From Muribaculum sp. (GTDB lineage Bacteria; Bacteroidota; Bacteroidia; Bacteroidales; Muribaculaceae): 64,000 nucleotides of DNA. Numbering within the stretch: the stretch's first letter is position 1; every line of letters begins with the position of its first letter. This document shows positions 43,023 through 51,899 of the stretch, one piece after another. Made by a program: the position numbers and the translations under genes. Under the pieces are notes generated by a model, which had not been told where the DNA came from, ran no database searches, and saw only the letters and a list, made by a program, of their open reading frames with translations. The stretch spans positions 1-64,000 of the forward strand of contig VSOZ01000019.1 of assembly GCA_009775095.1 (NCBI GenBank), read 5' to 3'.

Positions 43023-43838
43023 ATGGTAACGGGGTCGATAGTGGCGTTTCATACCAAGCGTGGTGAGTTGAAGCGGTTGATTGACTGTGTGCTTCGGTCG
43101 GAGATTGAGGCGCTTTATGTGGTTGACAATTCAACAAATGATGAGCTTAGGGATTTTGTTAAGGATAATCCGCGTATACATTATATTCACAGTTTGAATC
43201 TGGGCTATGGTTCTGGGCACAATGTGGCTATTCGGCGGGCTATTGAGAGTGGGGCCGACTATCATGTGGTGCTTAATCCTGATATTTATTGGACGGGAGA
43301 TGTGATAGGAGAGTTGTGCCGGTATATGGATGCACGTCCCGATGTAGGGCTTGTAATGCCTAAGATTGTATATCCGTCGGGTGAGACGCAGTATCTGTGT
43401 AAGCTTTTGCCGACACCTATGGATCTTATCGGGCGTCGGTTTATTCCGTTGAAGTCTTATCAGGGGCGGCATGATTACAACTACGAGCTTCATTGGACGG
43501 GTTATGACCGGGAGATGGAGGTGCCCTCGTTGTCCGGGTGCTTTATGTTTATGCGATGCAAGGTGCTTGATATAGTCGGCGGTTTTGATGAGCGGTACTT
43601 CATGTATGCGGAGGATCTGGATTTATGTCGGCGTATAGGCGAGCGGTCACGGACTATGTTTTATCCTGCGGTGTCGGTGGTGCATGAGTACGAAAAAGGA
43701 TCGTATAAAAACCGTAAACTTTTGAAATATCATATAACTTCGGTAGTGAAGTATTTCAACAAGTGGGGCTGGTTTTTTGACTCCAAGCGCACCGAGAAGA
43801 ATAAACATTGCATAAATAAGATAAAAGTTAGATTATGA
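43023..43838 (+). CDS. Family 2 glycosyltransferase (rhamnosyltransferase-like)
   Basis: 271 residues. GSIVAFHTKRGELKRLIDCVLRSEIEALYVVDNSTND opens the GT-A fold; VVLNPDIYWTGDVI holds the metal region, and VPSLSGCFMFMRCKVLDIVGGFDERYFMYAEDLDLCRRI the acceptor base region of GT2 rhamnosyltransferases. Its stop overlaps the rfbA start by 4 nt, so it is translated with the dTDP-rhamnose genes and may use that sugar. Confidence 0.85.
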   Translation: MVTGSIVAFHTKRGELKRLIDCVLRSEIEALYVVDNSTNDELRDFVKDNPRIHYIHSLNLGYGSGHNVAIRRAIESGADYHVVLNPDIYWTGDVIGELCRYMDARPDVGLVMPKIVYPSGETQYLCKLLPTPMDLIGRRFIPLKSYQGRHDYNYELHWTGYDREMEVPSLSGCFMFMRCKVLDIVGGFDERYFMYAEDLDLCRRIGERSRTMFYPAVSVVHEYEKGSYKNRKLLKYHITSVVKYFNKWGWFFDSKRTEKNKHCINKIKVRL

Positions 43839-44740
43839 AAGGAATAGTACTGGCGGGAGGGTCGGGGACACGGTTGTACCCGATCACGAAGGGTGTGTCG
43901 AAGCAGATGCTTCCGGTGTTTGACAAGCCGATGGTGTATTATCCGATATCGACGCTGATGCTGGCGGGGATTCGGGATATCCTGATTATCTCGACGCCGA
44001 GGGATTTGCCGGGGTTCAGGCAACTGCTTGGCGACGGGAGCGATTACGGCGTGAGGTTTGAGTATGCCGAGCAGCCGAGTCCCGATGGGCTGGCGCAGGC
44101 GTTTATCATCGGTCGGGAGTTTATCGGCGATGACTCGGCTTGCCTTGTGCTTGGCGACAATATCTTCCACGGAGCGGGCTTTTCGGGAGTGCTTAGAGAG
44201 GCTGTTAAAACCGCCGAAGTGGAGGGCAAGGCCACGGTGTTTGGCTACTGGGTGGACGATCCGGAGCGTTACGGCGTGGCTGAGTTTGACCGCGAGGGCA
44301 ATTGTCTGTCAATTGAGGAGAAGCCCGAACATCCGAAGTCCAACTATGCCGTGGTCGGTTTGTATTTTTACCCGAACAAGGTGGTTGATGTGGCCTCTAC
44401 AATCAAGCCGTCGGCACGTGGCGAGCTTGAGATAACGACTGTCAATCAGGAGTTTCTGAAGTCCGGAGAATTGAAGGTGCAGACTCTTCCGCGGGGTTTT
44501 GCATGGCTCGACACCGGCACGCACGACTCGCTTGCCGAGGCGTCAATATACGTCGAGGTGCTTGAGAAGCGTCAGGGGCTGAAGATAGCCTGTCTTGAGG
44601 GCATAGCCTATCGTCAAGGCTGGATCTCGAAAGAGAAAATGATTGAGCTGGCCCAACCGATGCTTAAAAACCAGTACGGTCAATATCTTATGAAGGTAAT
44701 TGAGGAGATGGATCGTACAGGAAGCAAAAACTTGGAATAG
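43835..44740 (+). CDS. rfbA: Glucose-1-phosphate thymidylyltransferase
   Basis: 301 residues. MKGIVLAGGSGTRLYPITKGVSKQMLPVFDKPMVYYPI is the nucleotidyltransferase signature, with GDNIFHGAGFS and AWLDTGTHDSL downstream. It makes dTDP-glucose from dTTP and glucose-1-phosphate, the first step of dTDP-L-rhamnose synthesis. It overlaps the preceding GT2 as ATGA. The rest of the pathway follows after a GxxExxY gene. Confidence 0.97.
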   Translation: MKGIVLAGGSGTRLYPITKGVSKQMLPVFDKPMVYYPISTLMLAGIRDILIISTPRDLPGFRQLLGDGSDYGVRFEYAEQPSPDGLAQAFIIGREFIGDDSACLVLGDNIFHGAGFSGVLREAVKTAEVEGKATVFGYWVDDPERYGVAEFDREGNCLSIEEKPEHPKSNYAVVGLYFYPNKVVDVASTIKPSARGELEITTVNQEFLKSGELKVQTLPRGFAWLDTGTHDSLAEASIYVEVLEKRQGLKIACLEGIAYRQGWISKEKMIELAQPMLKNQYGQYLMKVIEEMDRTGSKNLE

Positions 44741-44771
44741 AGGATATACATAGGATACAGAAGGTCAAAAA

Positions 44772-44803
44772 TTTCATACGGAACCGAAGTTTTATTAAAT
44801 TTG
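44772..44803 (+). promoter_or_regulatory. Promoter of the GxxExxY gene
   Basis: TTTC (44772-44775), 20 bp, TAAATTTG (44796-44803); one mismatch in the -33 box. ATG 44822 is 19 nt downstream. It implies independent expression inside the rhamnose operon. Confidence 0.5.
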
Positions 44804-44821
44804 CATAAATATAGCAAGATA

Positions 44822-45193
44822 ATGGATATTGAAGATTTAATAAAACGAGTTATCGATGCCGCCTTTGTTGTCAAACGTACTTTAGGTGTAGGCTTTCTTG
44901 AGCAAGTTTATAAAAATGCTTTGGCCTATGAACTGGAGTTTCAAGGTCTTGCTGTAGAGAAAGAAAAATGTTTGACAGTAAAATATAAGGATCATGATGT
45001 AGGATATTACAGAGCGGATCTTGTGGTTGACGGTTGTCTGATTGTTGAACTTAAATCGACGGAATCAATAATTGAGGCATATGAATATCAACTGGTTAAT
45101 TATCTGCGTGCTACCGGAATATCAGATGGCTTGATTTTGAACTTCGGTACAACTCCGTTGGGTATAAAGCGGAAATATCGAGATAAAAAATGA
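44822..45193 (+). CDS. GxxExxY protein (PD-(D/E)XK-like fold)
   Basis: 123 residues from ATG 44822 (MDIEDLIKRV). GVGFLEQVYKNALAYEL is the GxxExxY signature. YYRADLVVDGCLIVELKSTESI has the spaced D and E-x-K of PD-(D/E)XK folds, and YLRATGISDGLILNFG ends it. The biochemical role of this family is unknown. It lies between rfbA and rfbC with its own promoter, like an inserted cassette; GxxExxY genes are often found near polysaccharide genes in Bacteroidetes. Confidence 0.85.
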   Translation: MDIEDLIKRVIDAAFVVKRTLGVGFLEQVYKNALAYELEFQGLAVEKEKCLTVKYKDHDVGYYRADLVVDGCLIVELKSTESIIEAYEYQLVNYLRATGISDGLILNFGTTPLGIKRKYRDKK

Positions 45194-45243
45194 ATGTTTC
45201 GTATGACACTTATGATCTTATGTATCTTGTAATTTAAGACGAA

Positions 45244-45822
45244 ATGGAAGTAATAAAGACTGACATAGAGGGGGTTGTGATATTGGAGCCCCGGATATTC
45301 AAGGACTCACGCGGGTATTTCTTTGAGAGCTACTCGAAGCGTGAATTTGATGCTGCGGTGGGCCGTAGCGTTGACTTTGTGCAGGACAATGAGTCGATGT
45401 CAACGCGCGGCGTCATGCGTGGATTGCATTTCCAGCGTCCGCCGTTTACACAGAGTAAGCTTGTACGGTGTGTCAAGGGGTGCGTGCTCGATGTGGCGGT
45501 GGATTTGCGCAAGGGATCGCCGACTTACGGACGCCATGTAGCCGTGGAGCTGTCGGAAGATAATCACCGCCAATTCTTCGTGCCGCGCGGTTTTGCCCAT
45601 GGGTTTGCAGTGCTCTCCGATGTTGCGGTGTTCCAGTACAAGTGTGACAACTACTACGCTCCGGAGGCCGATGGCGGCATATCTATAGCCGACGCCTCGC
45701 TCGGCATCGATTGGCGCATCGACCCGTCCGAGGCCGTTTTAAGCGAAAAAGACACCAAGCACCCGCTGCTGAAAGACTTCGACTCACCATTTGATATCAA
45801 CATAGACCTATACGCAAAATGA
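45244..45822 (+). CDS. rfbC: dTDP-4-dehydrorhamnose 3,5-epimerase
   Basis: 192 residues of the RmlC cupin family. GVVILEPRIFKDSRGYFFESYSKREFD, VRGLHFQRPP-type motif (VMRGLHFQRPPFTQSKLVRCVKGCVLDVAVDLR) and FFVPRGFAHGFAVLSD are typical. It acts after the 4,6-dehydratase. Its stop overlaps rfbD by 4 nt. Confidence 0.96.
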   Translation: MEVIKTDIEGVVILEPRIFKDSRGYFFESYSKREFDAAVGRSVDFVQDNESMSTRGVMRGLHFQRPPFTQSKLVRCVKGCVLDVAVDLRKGSPTYGRHVAVELSEDNHRQFFVPRGFAHGFAVLSDVAVFQYKCDNYYAPEADGGISIADASLGIDWRIDPSEAVLSEKDTKHPLLKDFDSPFDINIDLYAK

Positions 45823-46691
45823 ATATACTTGTAACCGGGGCCAACGGGCAGTTGGGTACCTGCCTGCGCAATGCCGCAAAAGGTTCCGCCGACAACTACA
45901 TCTTCACTGACGTTGCCGAGCTCGACATCACCGATGCGGCCGCCGTCAGCAAGGCGGTCAGTGACAATGATGTGAAGGTCATAATCAATTGTGCCGCTTA
46001 CACCAATGTCGACAAAGCCGAGGATGATGCGGCCTTTGCCGAGAAGCTCAATGCCGGAGCCGTTCGCAATCTTGCCGAGGCTGCGAAAGCAAACGACGGT
46101 ACGCTCATCCACATCTCCACCGATTATGTTTTCGGCAAGGAGCCGTATAACATACCTTGCAAGGAGGACCAGAAGGGTACTCCGACAGGCGTTTACGGCA
46201 CTACCAAGCTCCACGGTGAGCAGGCTATTGCCGAGAGCGGTGTCAAGTCGCTTGTCATACGTACGGCGTGGCTCTACAGCGAGTATGGCAAAAACTTCGT
46301 CAAGACCATGCTCGGACTCACGGCCACCAAACCGGAGCTGAAAGTGGTGTTTGATCAGGTCGGCACCCCGACATATGCACAGGACCTTGCCGACGTTATT
46401 TTCGCGATAGTCGAATGTCGCCGCTACGAGGGCCGCGAAGGTATCTATCATTACTCCAACGAGGGCGTATGCTCATGGTACGATTTTACCAAGATTATAG
46501 CCGAGATCGCCGGCCACACCGGTTGCGACATACAGCCGTGCCACTCCGATGAATTTCCGTCGAAAGTGCGCCGTCCCTCGTACTCCGTACTCGACAAGAC
46601 CAAAATCAAGGAAACTTTCGGCATCAAAGTCCCATATTGGACAGATTCTCTCAAAAAATGTATCAAAAATCTGAAAGAAAATGAAGCATAA
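45819..46691 (+). CDS. rfbD: dTDP-4-dehydrorhamnose reductase
   Basis: 290 residues, SDR fold. NILVTGANGQLGTCLRNAA carries the NAD(P) loop, STDYVFGKEPYNIPCKE and YGTTKLHGEQA the catalytic Tyr/Lys. It makes dTDP-L-rhamnose in the last step. It overlaps rfbB by 11 nt. Confidence 0.96.
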   Translation: MNILVTGANGQLGTCLRNAAKGSADNYIFTDVAELDITDAAAVSKAVSDNDVKVIINCAAYTNVDKAEDDAAFAEKLNAGAVRNLAEAAKANDGTLIHISTDYVFGKEPYNIPCKEDQKGTPTGVYGTTKLHGEQAIAESGVKSLVIRTAWLYSEYGKNFVKTMLGLTATKPELKVVFDQVGTPTYAQDLADVIFAIVECRRYEGREGIYHYSNEGVCSWYDFTKIIAEIAGHTGCDIQPCHSDEFPSKVRRPSYSVLDKTKIKETFGIKVPYWTDSLKKCIKNLKENEA

Positions 46692-47817
46692 AAACATACT
46701 CATCACAGGCGGCGCCGGCTTTATCGGCTCGCACGTCGTACGACTGTTCGTCAACAAATATCCCGAATGCAACATCGTCAACCTTGACAAACTCACCTAT
46801 GCGGGCAACCTTGCCAACCTCAGGGACATTGAGGGCCGTACCAACTATACATTTGTCAAGGCCGACATAGTGGATATCGAGGAGATGCGACGTGTTATGC
46901 GCGAGCATGACATCGACGGAGTCATACACCTTGCCGCCGAGAGCCATGTCGACCGCTCGATCAAGGACCCGTTCACCTTTGCGCGCACCAATGTCATGGG
47001 CACATTGTCACTGCTTCAGGCCGCCAAGGAGTATTGGGAGTCAAAGCCGGAGGGCTACGACGGGAAACTGTTTTATCACATCTCGACCGACGAGGTTTAC
47101 GGCGCCCTTGAGCTGACACAGCCTGAAGGCATCGAATCGCCGTTTACCACCGCCGCCTCTTCCGAGCACCACCATGCCTACGGCGAGGAGTTTTTCTTGG
47201 AGACAACCAAGTACAATCCACACAGTCCTTATAGCGCTTCGAAGGCGTCAAGCGACCACTTCGTGCGAGCCTATCACGACACCTACGGCATGCCCACACT
47301 CGTCACCAACTGCTCCAATAACTACGGACCCTATCAGTTCCCGGAGAAGCTGATACCACTGTTCATCAACAACATCCGTCACCGCAAGCCGCTCCCTGTC
47401 TACGGCAAGGGCGAAAACGTGCGCGACTGGCTCTTTGTCGAAGACCATGCCCGTGCCATCGACACCATCTTCCACAACGGCAAAGTGGCCGAGACTTACA
47501 ACATAGGCGGCTTCAACGAATGGAAAAACATCGACATCATCAAGGTCATCATCAAAACCGTCGACCGTCTGCTCGGCAATCCCGAAGGTTACAGCGATGA
47601 ATTGATCACCTACGTCACCGACCGTGCCGGTCACGACCTGCGTTATGCCATCGACTCCCGCAAGTTGCAGCGCGAATTGGGCTGGGAACCGAGCCTACAG
47701 TTTGAGGAAGGCATCGAAAAGACCGTCCGCTGGTATCTCGACCATCAAGACTGGATGGACCACATCACCTCCGGCGCCTATCAGCAATACTACGACGACA
47801 TGTATTCGGGCCGTTAA
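46681..47817 (+). CDS. rfbB: dTDP-glucose 4,6-dehydratase
   Basis: 378 residues, extended SDR. ILITGGAGFIGSHVVRLFVNKYP is the NAD loop, HLAAESHVDRSI and YSASKASSDHFVRAYH the catalytic region, and TNCSNNYGPYQFPEKLIPLFINN the substrate part. It makes dTDP-4-keto-6-deoxyglucose from dTDP-glucose. It is last in the polysaccharide operon, which ends at a terminator about 34 nt beyond the stop. Confidence 0.97.
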   Translation: MKHKNILITGGAGFIGSHVVRLFVNKYPECNIVNLDKLTYAGNLANLRDIEGRTNYTFVKADIVDIEEMRRVMREHDIDGVIHLAAESHVDRSIKDPFTFARTNVMGTLSLLQAAKEYWESKPEGYDGKLFYHISTDEVYGALELTQPEGIESPFTTAASSEHHHAYGEEFFLETTKYNPHSPYSASKASSDHFVRAYHDTYGMPTLVTNCSNNYGPYQFPEKLIPLFINNIRHRKPLPVYGKGENVRDWLFVEDHARAIDTIFHNGKVAETYNIGGFNEWKNIDIIKVIIKTVDRLLGNPEGYSDELITYVTDRAGHDLRYAIDSRKLQRELGWEPSLQFEEGIEKTVRWYLDHQDWMDHITSGAYQQYYDDMYSGR

Positions 47818-47850
47818 CGGTATGTGATACGTACCTAACGCATTATATCG

Positions 47851-47892
47851 AATCAGCTTTCTTTGTAAAAAGACGAAGAAAGCTGATTTTTT
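47851..47892 (+). terminator. Terminator at the end of the capsule locus
   Basis: AATCAGCTTTCTT (47851-47863) pairs perfectly with AAGAAAGCTGATT (47876-47888), followed by TTTT. Confidence 0.88.
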
Positions 47893-47922
47893 ATGTTGTA
47901 ATTGTTTATTCTGACGTTACCG

Positions 47923-47960
47923 TAGAGGGATGTGGCCTGTCGATGGGTTATGTCCCTCTA
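47923..47960. repeat. Short inverted repeat in front of the recombinase gene
   Basis: TAGAGGGA (47923-47930) and TCCCTCTA (47953-47960) are perfect 8-bp arms 22 nt apart, ending 24 nt before the recombinase start. It could be a hairpin, a regulatory site, or a recombinase site; the arms are short. Confidence 0.4.
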
Positions 47961-47984
47961 ACATTTTACACATTTCTTAAAATT

Positions 47985-49196
47985 ATGGCATCAATCAGAG
48001 TAAAGTTTCGACCATCTACCCTTGACGGAAAGATGGGGAGTATTTATTATCAGATCATCCACGACCGTAAAGTGCGTCAGTTGACAACCGATTATCGGAT
48101 CTATTCCCACGAGTGGGATGAGCATAAGTCGGGCATCAGATTTCCCGACTGTGTGGACAGGGCCCCCGCTATTATAGCCATGCGTAAGAACATCGGAAAT
48201 GATGTTAAGCGACTTGGCGGTATAATCCGGCGGTATGAAGAGGCGTGCCACATGTATGCCGTTGATGAGATTGTGGATGAATATAACCGTCAGATGAACG
48301 AGTATCGGTTGTTCAGCTATATGCAGAAACTTATATCGCGCATGCATGAACACGGGCGGTCGCGAACAGCCGAGACTTACCGATCTACGCTGAACAGCTT
48401 TCGTCAGTTTCGCGGTGAGCACGACATGATGCTCGACGCTATTTCATCGGAGTTGATAGAATCTTACGAAGTTTATCTTAAAAAGCGGGGTATTGTATCG
48501 AATACGATTTCGTTCTATATGCGCATACTACGGGCGGTTTACAACCGGGCGGTCGATGAGGGCATTGTTACACAGACCAATCCTTTTCGTCGTGTGTATA
48601 CAGGCATCGATAAAACTGTGAAGCGGGCGTTGCCGTTGTCGATGATAAGAAAGATAAAGGATCTTGACCTGTCATTTTCGAAATCGGTCGATCATGCGCG
48701 CGATATGTTTCTTATGAGCTTCTATACACGAGGCATGAGCCTTATCGACATGACATTTCTTCGTAAAACAGATCTTCAGGGAGGTTATCTTGTATATCGG
48801 CGTCGTAAGACCGGGCAGGCGTTAAGAATAGCTTGGACACGCGAGATGCAATCGATACTCGACAAGTATCCCGAGAATCCCACGCCATATCTGCTTCCCA
48901 TACTGATGAATCCGTCAGCCAAAGAGCTTTTTGCCTATCGCAACGCAAGTTATAATATAAACCGCAACCTGAAAAAGGTCGGTGAACTTGTCGGTATATC
49001 GGTGCCGCTTACTATGTATGTCGCTCGACATTCATGGGCTTCAGTGGCTAGGTCCAAAGGAGTGCCGGTAAGTATTATAAGCGAGGGCATGGGACATGAT
49101 TCCGAGGCTACCACCCAGATATATCTTGCCTCAATCGAGTCGAGTTCTATTGACCGTGCCAATCGTCTTATAATAAATTCATTGTTTCGTAAGTAA
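47985..49196 (+). CDS. Tyrosine recombinase (Bacteroidetes integrase type)
   Basis: 403 residues from ATG 47985 (MASIRVKFRPSTLDGKMGSIYYQIIHDRK); the frame also opens at 47943, less likely. The N-terminal arm-binding and SAM-like core-binding domains (about 1-200) precede the catalytic domain: Arg in YTRGMSLIDM, Lys in RRRKTGQ, Arg-His in ARHSWAS, His in GHDSEATTQIYL with Tyr near the end. It is directly downstream of the capsule locus and no other phage or conjugative gene is nearby, so a DNA-invertase role in surface variation is possible but not shown. Typical capsule-promoter invertases lie before upxY instead. Confidence 0.88.
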   Translation: MASIRVKFRPSTLDGKMGSIYYQIIHDRKVRQLTTDYRIYSHEWDEHKSGIRFPDCVDRAPAIIAMRKNIGNDVKRLGGIIRRYEEACHMYAVDEIVDEYNRQMNEYRLFSYMQKLISRMHEHGRSRTAETYRSTLNSFRQFRGEHDMMLDAISSELIESYEVYLKKRGIVSNTISFYMRILRAVYNRAVDEGIVTQTNPFRRVYTGIDKTVKRALPLSMIRKIKDLDLSFSKSVDHARDMFLMSFYTRGMSLIDMTFLRKTDLQGGYLVYRRRKTGQALRIAWTREMQSILDKYPENPTPYLLPILMNPSAKELFAYRNASYNINRNLKKVGELVGISVPLTMYVARHSWASVARSKGVPVSIISEGMGHDSEATTQIYLASIESSSIDRANRLIINSLFRK

Positions 49197-49258
49197 GCGT
49201 TTTTGCCGGTACTGTCTCGCTAATCCGTGGGAAATTATTAACTTTGCCTCTTGTCTTT

Positions 49259-50572
49259 ATGAAAATTATGGAAAATAATACAGACTCTGTCATATCACGT
49301 CGTCAAGGGTTGCTTGCGATTTCACCGATTGCCGTATTTCTGGTACTTTATCTTGTCGTGTCGCTCATAATCGGCGATTTTTACAAGATGCCTATATCGG
49401 TGGCGTTGCTTGTGGCGTCGGCATGGGCCGTCATCATATTACGTGGTCAGCCGCTGGCGCGGAGGGTAGAAATATTTTCACGCGATGCGGGTTCGTCCAA
49501 CGTCATGTACATGGTATGGATCTTCATACTTGCCGGAGCCTTTGCCGCTCTTGCCAAACAGACCGGTGCTATCGAGGCTACGGTCAATTTGGCTCTTCGC
49601 TGGCTTCCGGCCGAGATGTTGATACCCGGGCTGTTTTTTGCTGCATGTTTCATTTCGTTGTCAATCGGCACATCGGTTGGTACTGTTGTCGCTCTTACGC
49701 CGCTTGCCGTCGAATTGGCTCAGACAGAAAACGGTACGGTGCCGTTTTTCGTGGCTGTTGTTCTCGGCGGTGCATTTTTCGGTGACAACCTGTCATTTAT
49801 TTCCGATACGACAATTGCCGCTACTCGGACTCAAGGCTGCAAGATGAACGATAAGTTCAAGGCCAATCTGTATATTGTTTTGCCGGCTGCGTTGTGTGCT
49901 CTCGGACTTTATATCATGCTCGGAGCCGATGTCCCCGAGCGTGTTGTGCCCGAAGTGGAGAATCCATGGCTCGTTCTTCCGTATCTGGTTATTATAATTA
50001 TGGCTGTGGCCGGAGTTAATGTCACTGTGGTGCTTGCCGTAGGCATAGTCACCGCATTGTTGCTTGCTCTCGGATCGGGCTTCAGGTTGCTCGATATGTT
50101 CGGCTATATGGGCGAGGGTATAGATTCTGTCGGAAACCTCGTAATAATAACTTTACTTGCAGCCGGAATGCTCGGTCTTATAAAAGCGGCGGGTGGCATC
50201 AATTACATCCTTCAGGTGATGACACGTCGCATAAGCGGAAGCCGTGGGGCTATGACGAGCATAGCGCTTCTTGTAAGTATAGTCAATCTGTGTACCGCCA
50301 ATAACACCGTGGCCATAATAACCGTGGGTTCGCTGTCAAAAAGTATAGCCACGCGGTTTGGGCTCGACCCACGCAAAACGGCGTCCATACTTGATACATG
50401 CTCCTGTATAGTGCAGAGTCTGATACCTTACGGGGCGCAGACTTTGCTGGCTACATCTTTGGCCGGTATATCGCCGGCAGCTCCATGGACTTATATGTAT
50501 TACTCATGGATGCTGGCCGGCATGGTAGTATTGTCGATTGTGTTCAGGTTTCCCCGGCGTCTTCATCAGTAA
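49259..50572 (+). CDS. NhaC-family Na+/H+ antiporter
   Basis: 437 residues from ATG 49259 (a second ATG at 49268 gives MENNTDS). About 11 membrane helices; LSIGTSVGTVVALTPLAVEL and FFGDNLSFISDTTIAATRTQGCKMNDKF are the NhaC/ion transporter superfamily landmarks with the conserved Asp. It exchanges Na+ (or a small organic pair) for protons. A -7 box TAACTTTG lies at 49239-49246. The gene ends 1 nt from the convergent ketopantoate reductase gene. Confidence 0.88.
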   Translation: MKIMENNTDSVISRRQGLLAISPIAVFLVLYLVVSLIIGDFYKMPISVALLVASAWAVIILRGQPLARRVEIFSRDAGSSNVMYMVWIFILAGAFAALAKQTGAIEATVNLALRWLPAEMLIPGLFFAACFISLSIGTSVGTVVALTPLAVELAQTENGTVPFFVAVVLGGAFFGDNLSFISDTTIAATRTQGCKMNDKFKANLYIVLPAALCALGLYIMLGADVPERVVPEVENPWLVLPYLVIIIMAVAGVNVTVVLAVGIVTALLLALGSGFRLLDMFGYMGEGIDSVGNLVIITLLAAGMLGLIKAAGGINYILQVMTRRISGSRGAMTSIALLVSIVNLCTANNTVAIITVGSLSKSIATRFGLDPRKTASILDTCSCIVQSLIPYGAQTLLATSLAGISPAAPWTYMYYSWMLAGMVVLSIVFRFPRRLHQ

Positions 50573-50573
50573 A

Positions 50574-51488
50574 TCAGCGGTTGCTGACAAAGTGTTTTGC
50601 AATAAGATCATATACCGGTGTCGCAACTCCGGCTGCACGTGCACGCTCAATTATGTCAAAGAGCTGGCCTTGTATCTCGCTCGCATGTCCCGCTTTCAGG
50701 TCTTTCTGCAATGACGCCGTGCTTTCCGGTGCAAGACTGTCTATGACATCAAGGTGGTGCTTTACGAGGTCGCATCCGAAGTCTATGCCGAGTTTACGTC
50801 CGAGAGCTTCACTCTCGCGTGACAGCCCTATGAATGTGTCGCGTTCAGGTCCGTCATGCTGTATAGGTTCCATCGGTATGTCATAGTATGCTCCCGTAAG
50901 TGCCATGGCCGATATGAATGACCATTTTATGAATGTGTCGCGGTCTATATCATCGCTTAAAGTGACTTTTATACCGGCTTCGGTAAGATCAGCATTGATT
51001 TTGTCGAGCAACTCGGGTGCTACCTTATGGCCGCGCGGCACTCCGTATACTATATGGAATATTTCGCCCATCTGTGTTATCTCACCCGTTCCCGATTTGA
51101 AGCCGACTATGTATATGCATCCGTCGAGTACATTGACTCCCGGTGCGGTGGCGGCTATGCGTGCACCGGTTCCGTAAACGTTAAGTACAGGTATGACCAC
51201 AGTGTCCTGGCCGGCGCATTTTGATATGACAGGCCCTATCTCATCGATCGAGTAGCCTTTGACCGTGACAAAGATAACGTCGGCTTTGCCGTTGTAATCC
51301 TCGGCCCCGTGAACGTCAACCGGAATGATGTGTTCGCCTTTCAGGGTAGAGTGAAATTTCATGCCGTCACGGCGCATGGCTTCGAGTGCTTTGCCGCGTG
51401 CTATGCAACTGACATCCTTACCCGCTAAATGAAGGAAGGCGGCAATGCTGCCGCCTACGCCTCCGGTTCCTATGACCAAGTATTTCAT
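50574..51488 (-). CDS. Ketopantoate reductase family protein (PanE/ApbA-like)
   Basis: 304 residues. KYLVIGTGGVGGSIAAFLHLAGKDVSCIARG is the NADPH loop, and the C-terminal half has the conserved lysine region (DRDTFIKWSFISAMALTGAYY) of 2-dehydropantoate reductases. It would make pantoate for CoA from ketopantoate with NADPH. It is last in the greA-HIT-panE-like operon; panB and panC are not nearby, so the pantothenate role is likely but not certain. Confidence 0.82.
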   Translation of the reverse strand: MKYLVIGTGGVGGSIAAFLHLAGKDVSCIARGKALEAMRRDGMKFHSTLKGEHIIPVDVHGAEDYNGKADVIFVTVKGYSIDEIGPVISKCAGQDTVVIPVLNVYGTGARIAATAPGVNVLDGCIYIVGFKSGTGEITQMGEIFHIVYGVPRGHKVAPELLDKINADLTEAGIKVTLSDDIDRDTFIKWSFISAMALTGAYYDIPMEPIQHDGPERDTFIGLSRESEALGRKLGIDFGCDLVKHHLDVIDSLAPESTASLQKDLKAGHASEIQGQLFDIIERARAAGVATPVYDLIAKHFVSNR

Positions 51489-51491
51489 ACG

Positions 51492-51887
51492 TTAATTAAG
51501 TTCTTTGACGATACTTTTTGCTATATCTGTCATGTCCTTGGGATCGAGCGTAAGTTTCGGACGGCAGAAGTTCATGTCGCCCTCTTTGCTTATAGGCACA
51601 AGATGTATGTGGGCATGAGGTACTTCAAGCCCGATCACGGTAACGCCGATGCGCTCACAAGGAAGAGCTTTTTTCATGGCGAGAGCTATCTTCTTGGCAA
51701 ACAGTTGAAGCGAGAGATAGTCTTCGTCAGAAAGATCAAACAGGTAGCTTACCTCTTTTTTCGGAACGACAAGCACATGACCCGGAGCTACCGGATTTAT
51801 GTCAAGAAACGCATAGTGCTTGTCATCCTCAGCTATTTTATATGAGGGAATCTCTCCATTGATGATTTTAGTAAATATCGTAGACAT
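51492..51887 (-). CDS. HIT family nucleotide hydrolase
   Basis: 131 residues. TIFTKIINGEIPSYKIAEDDKHYAFLDINPVAPGHVLVVPKKE, ending with the histidine triad HAHIHLVP (His-x-His-x-His), is a Hint-type protein. It hydrolyses adenosine phosphoramidates or related nucleotides. It sits between greA (12 nt) and the ketopantoate reductase gene (3 nt). Confidence 0.93.
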   Translation of the reverse strand: MSTIFTKIINGEIPSYKIAEDDKHYAFLDINPVAPGHVLVVPKKEVSYLFDLSDEDYLSLQLFAKKIALAMKKALPCERIGVTVIGLEVPHAHIHLVPISKEGDMNFCRPKLTLDPKDMTDIAKSIVKELN

Positions 51888-51899
51888 ATGTGTCAGGTG

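Noticed and set aside
45654..46451. 265-codon minus-strand frame over rfbC-rfbD
   Set aside because: Antisense shadow of two certain genes.
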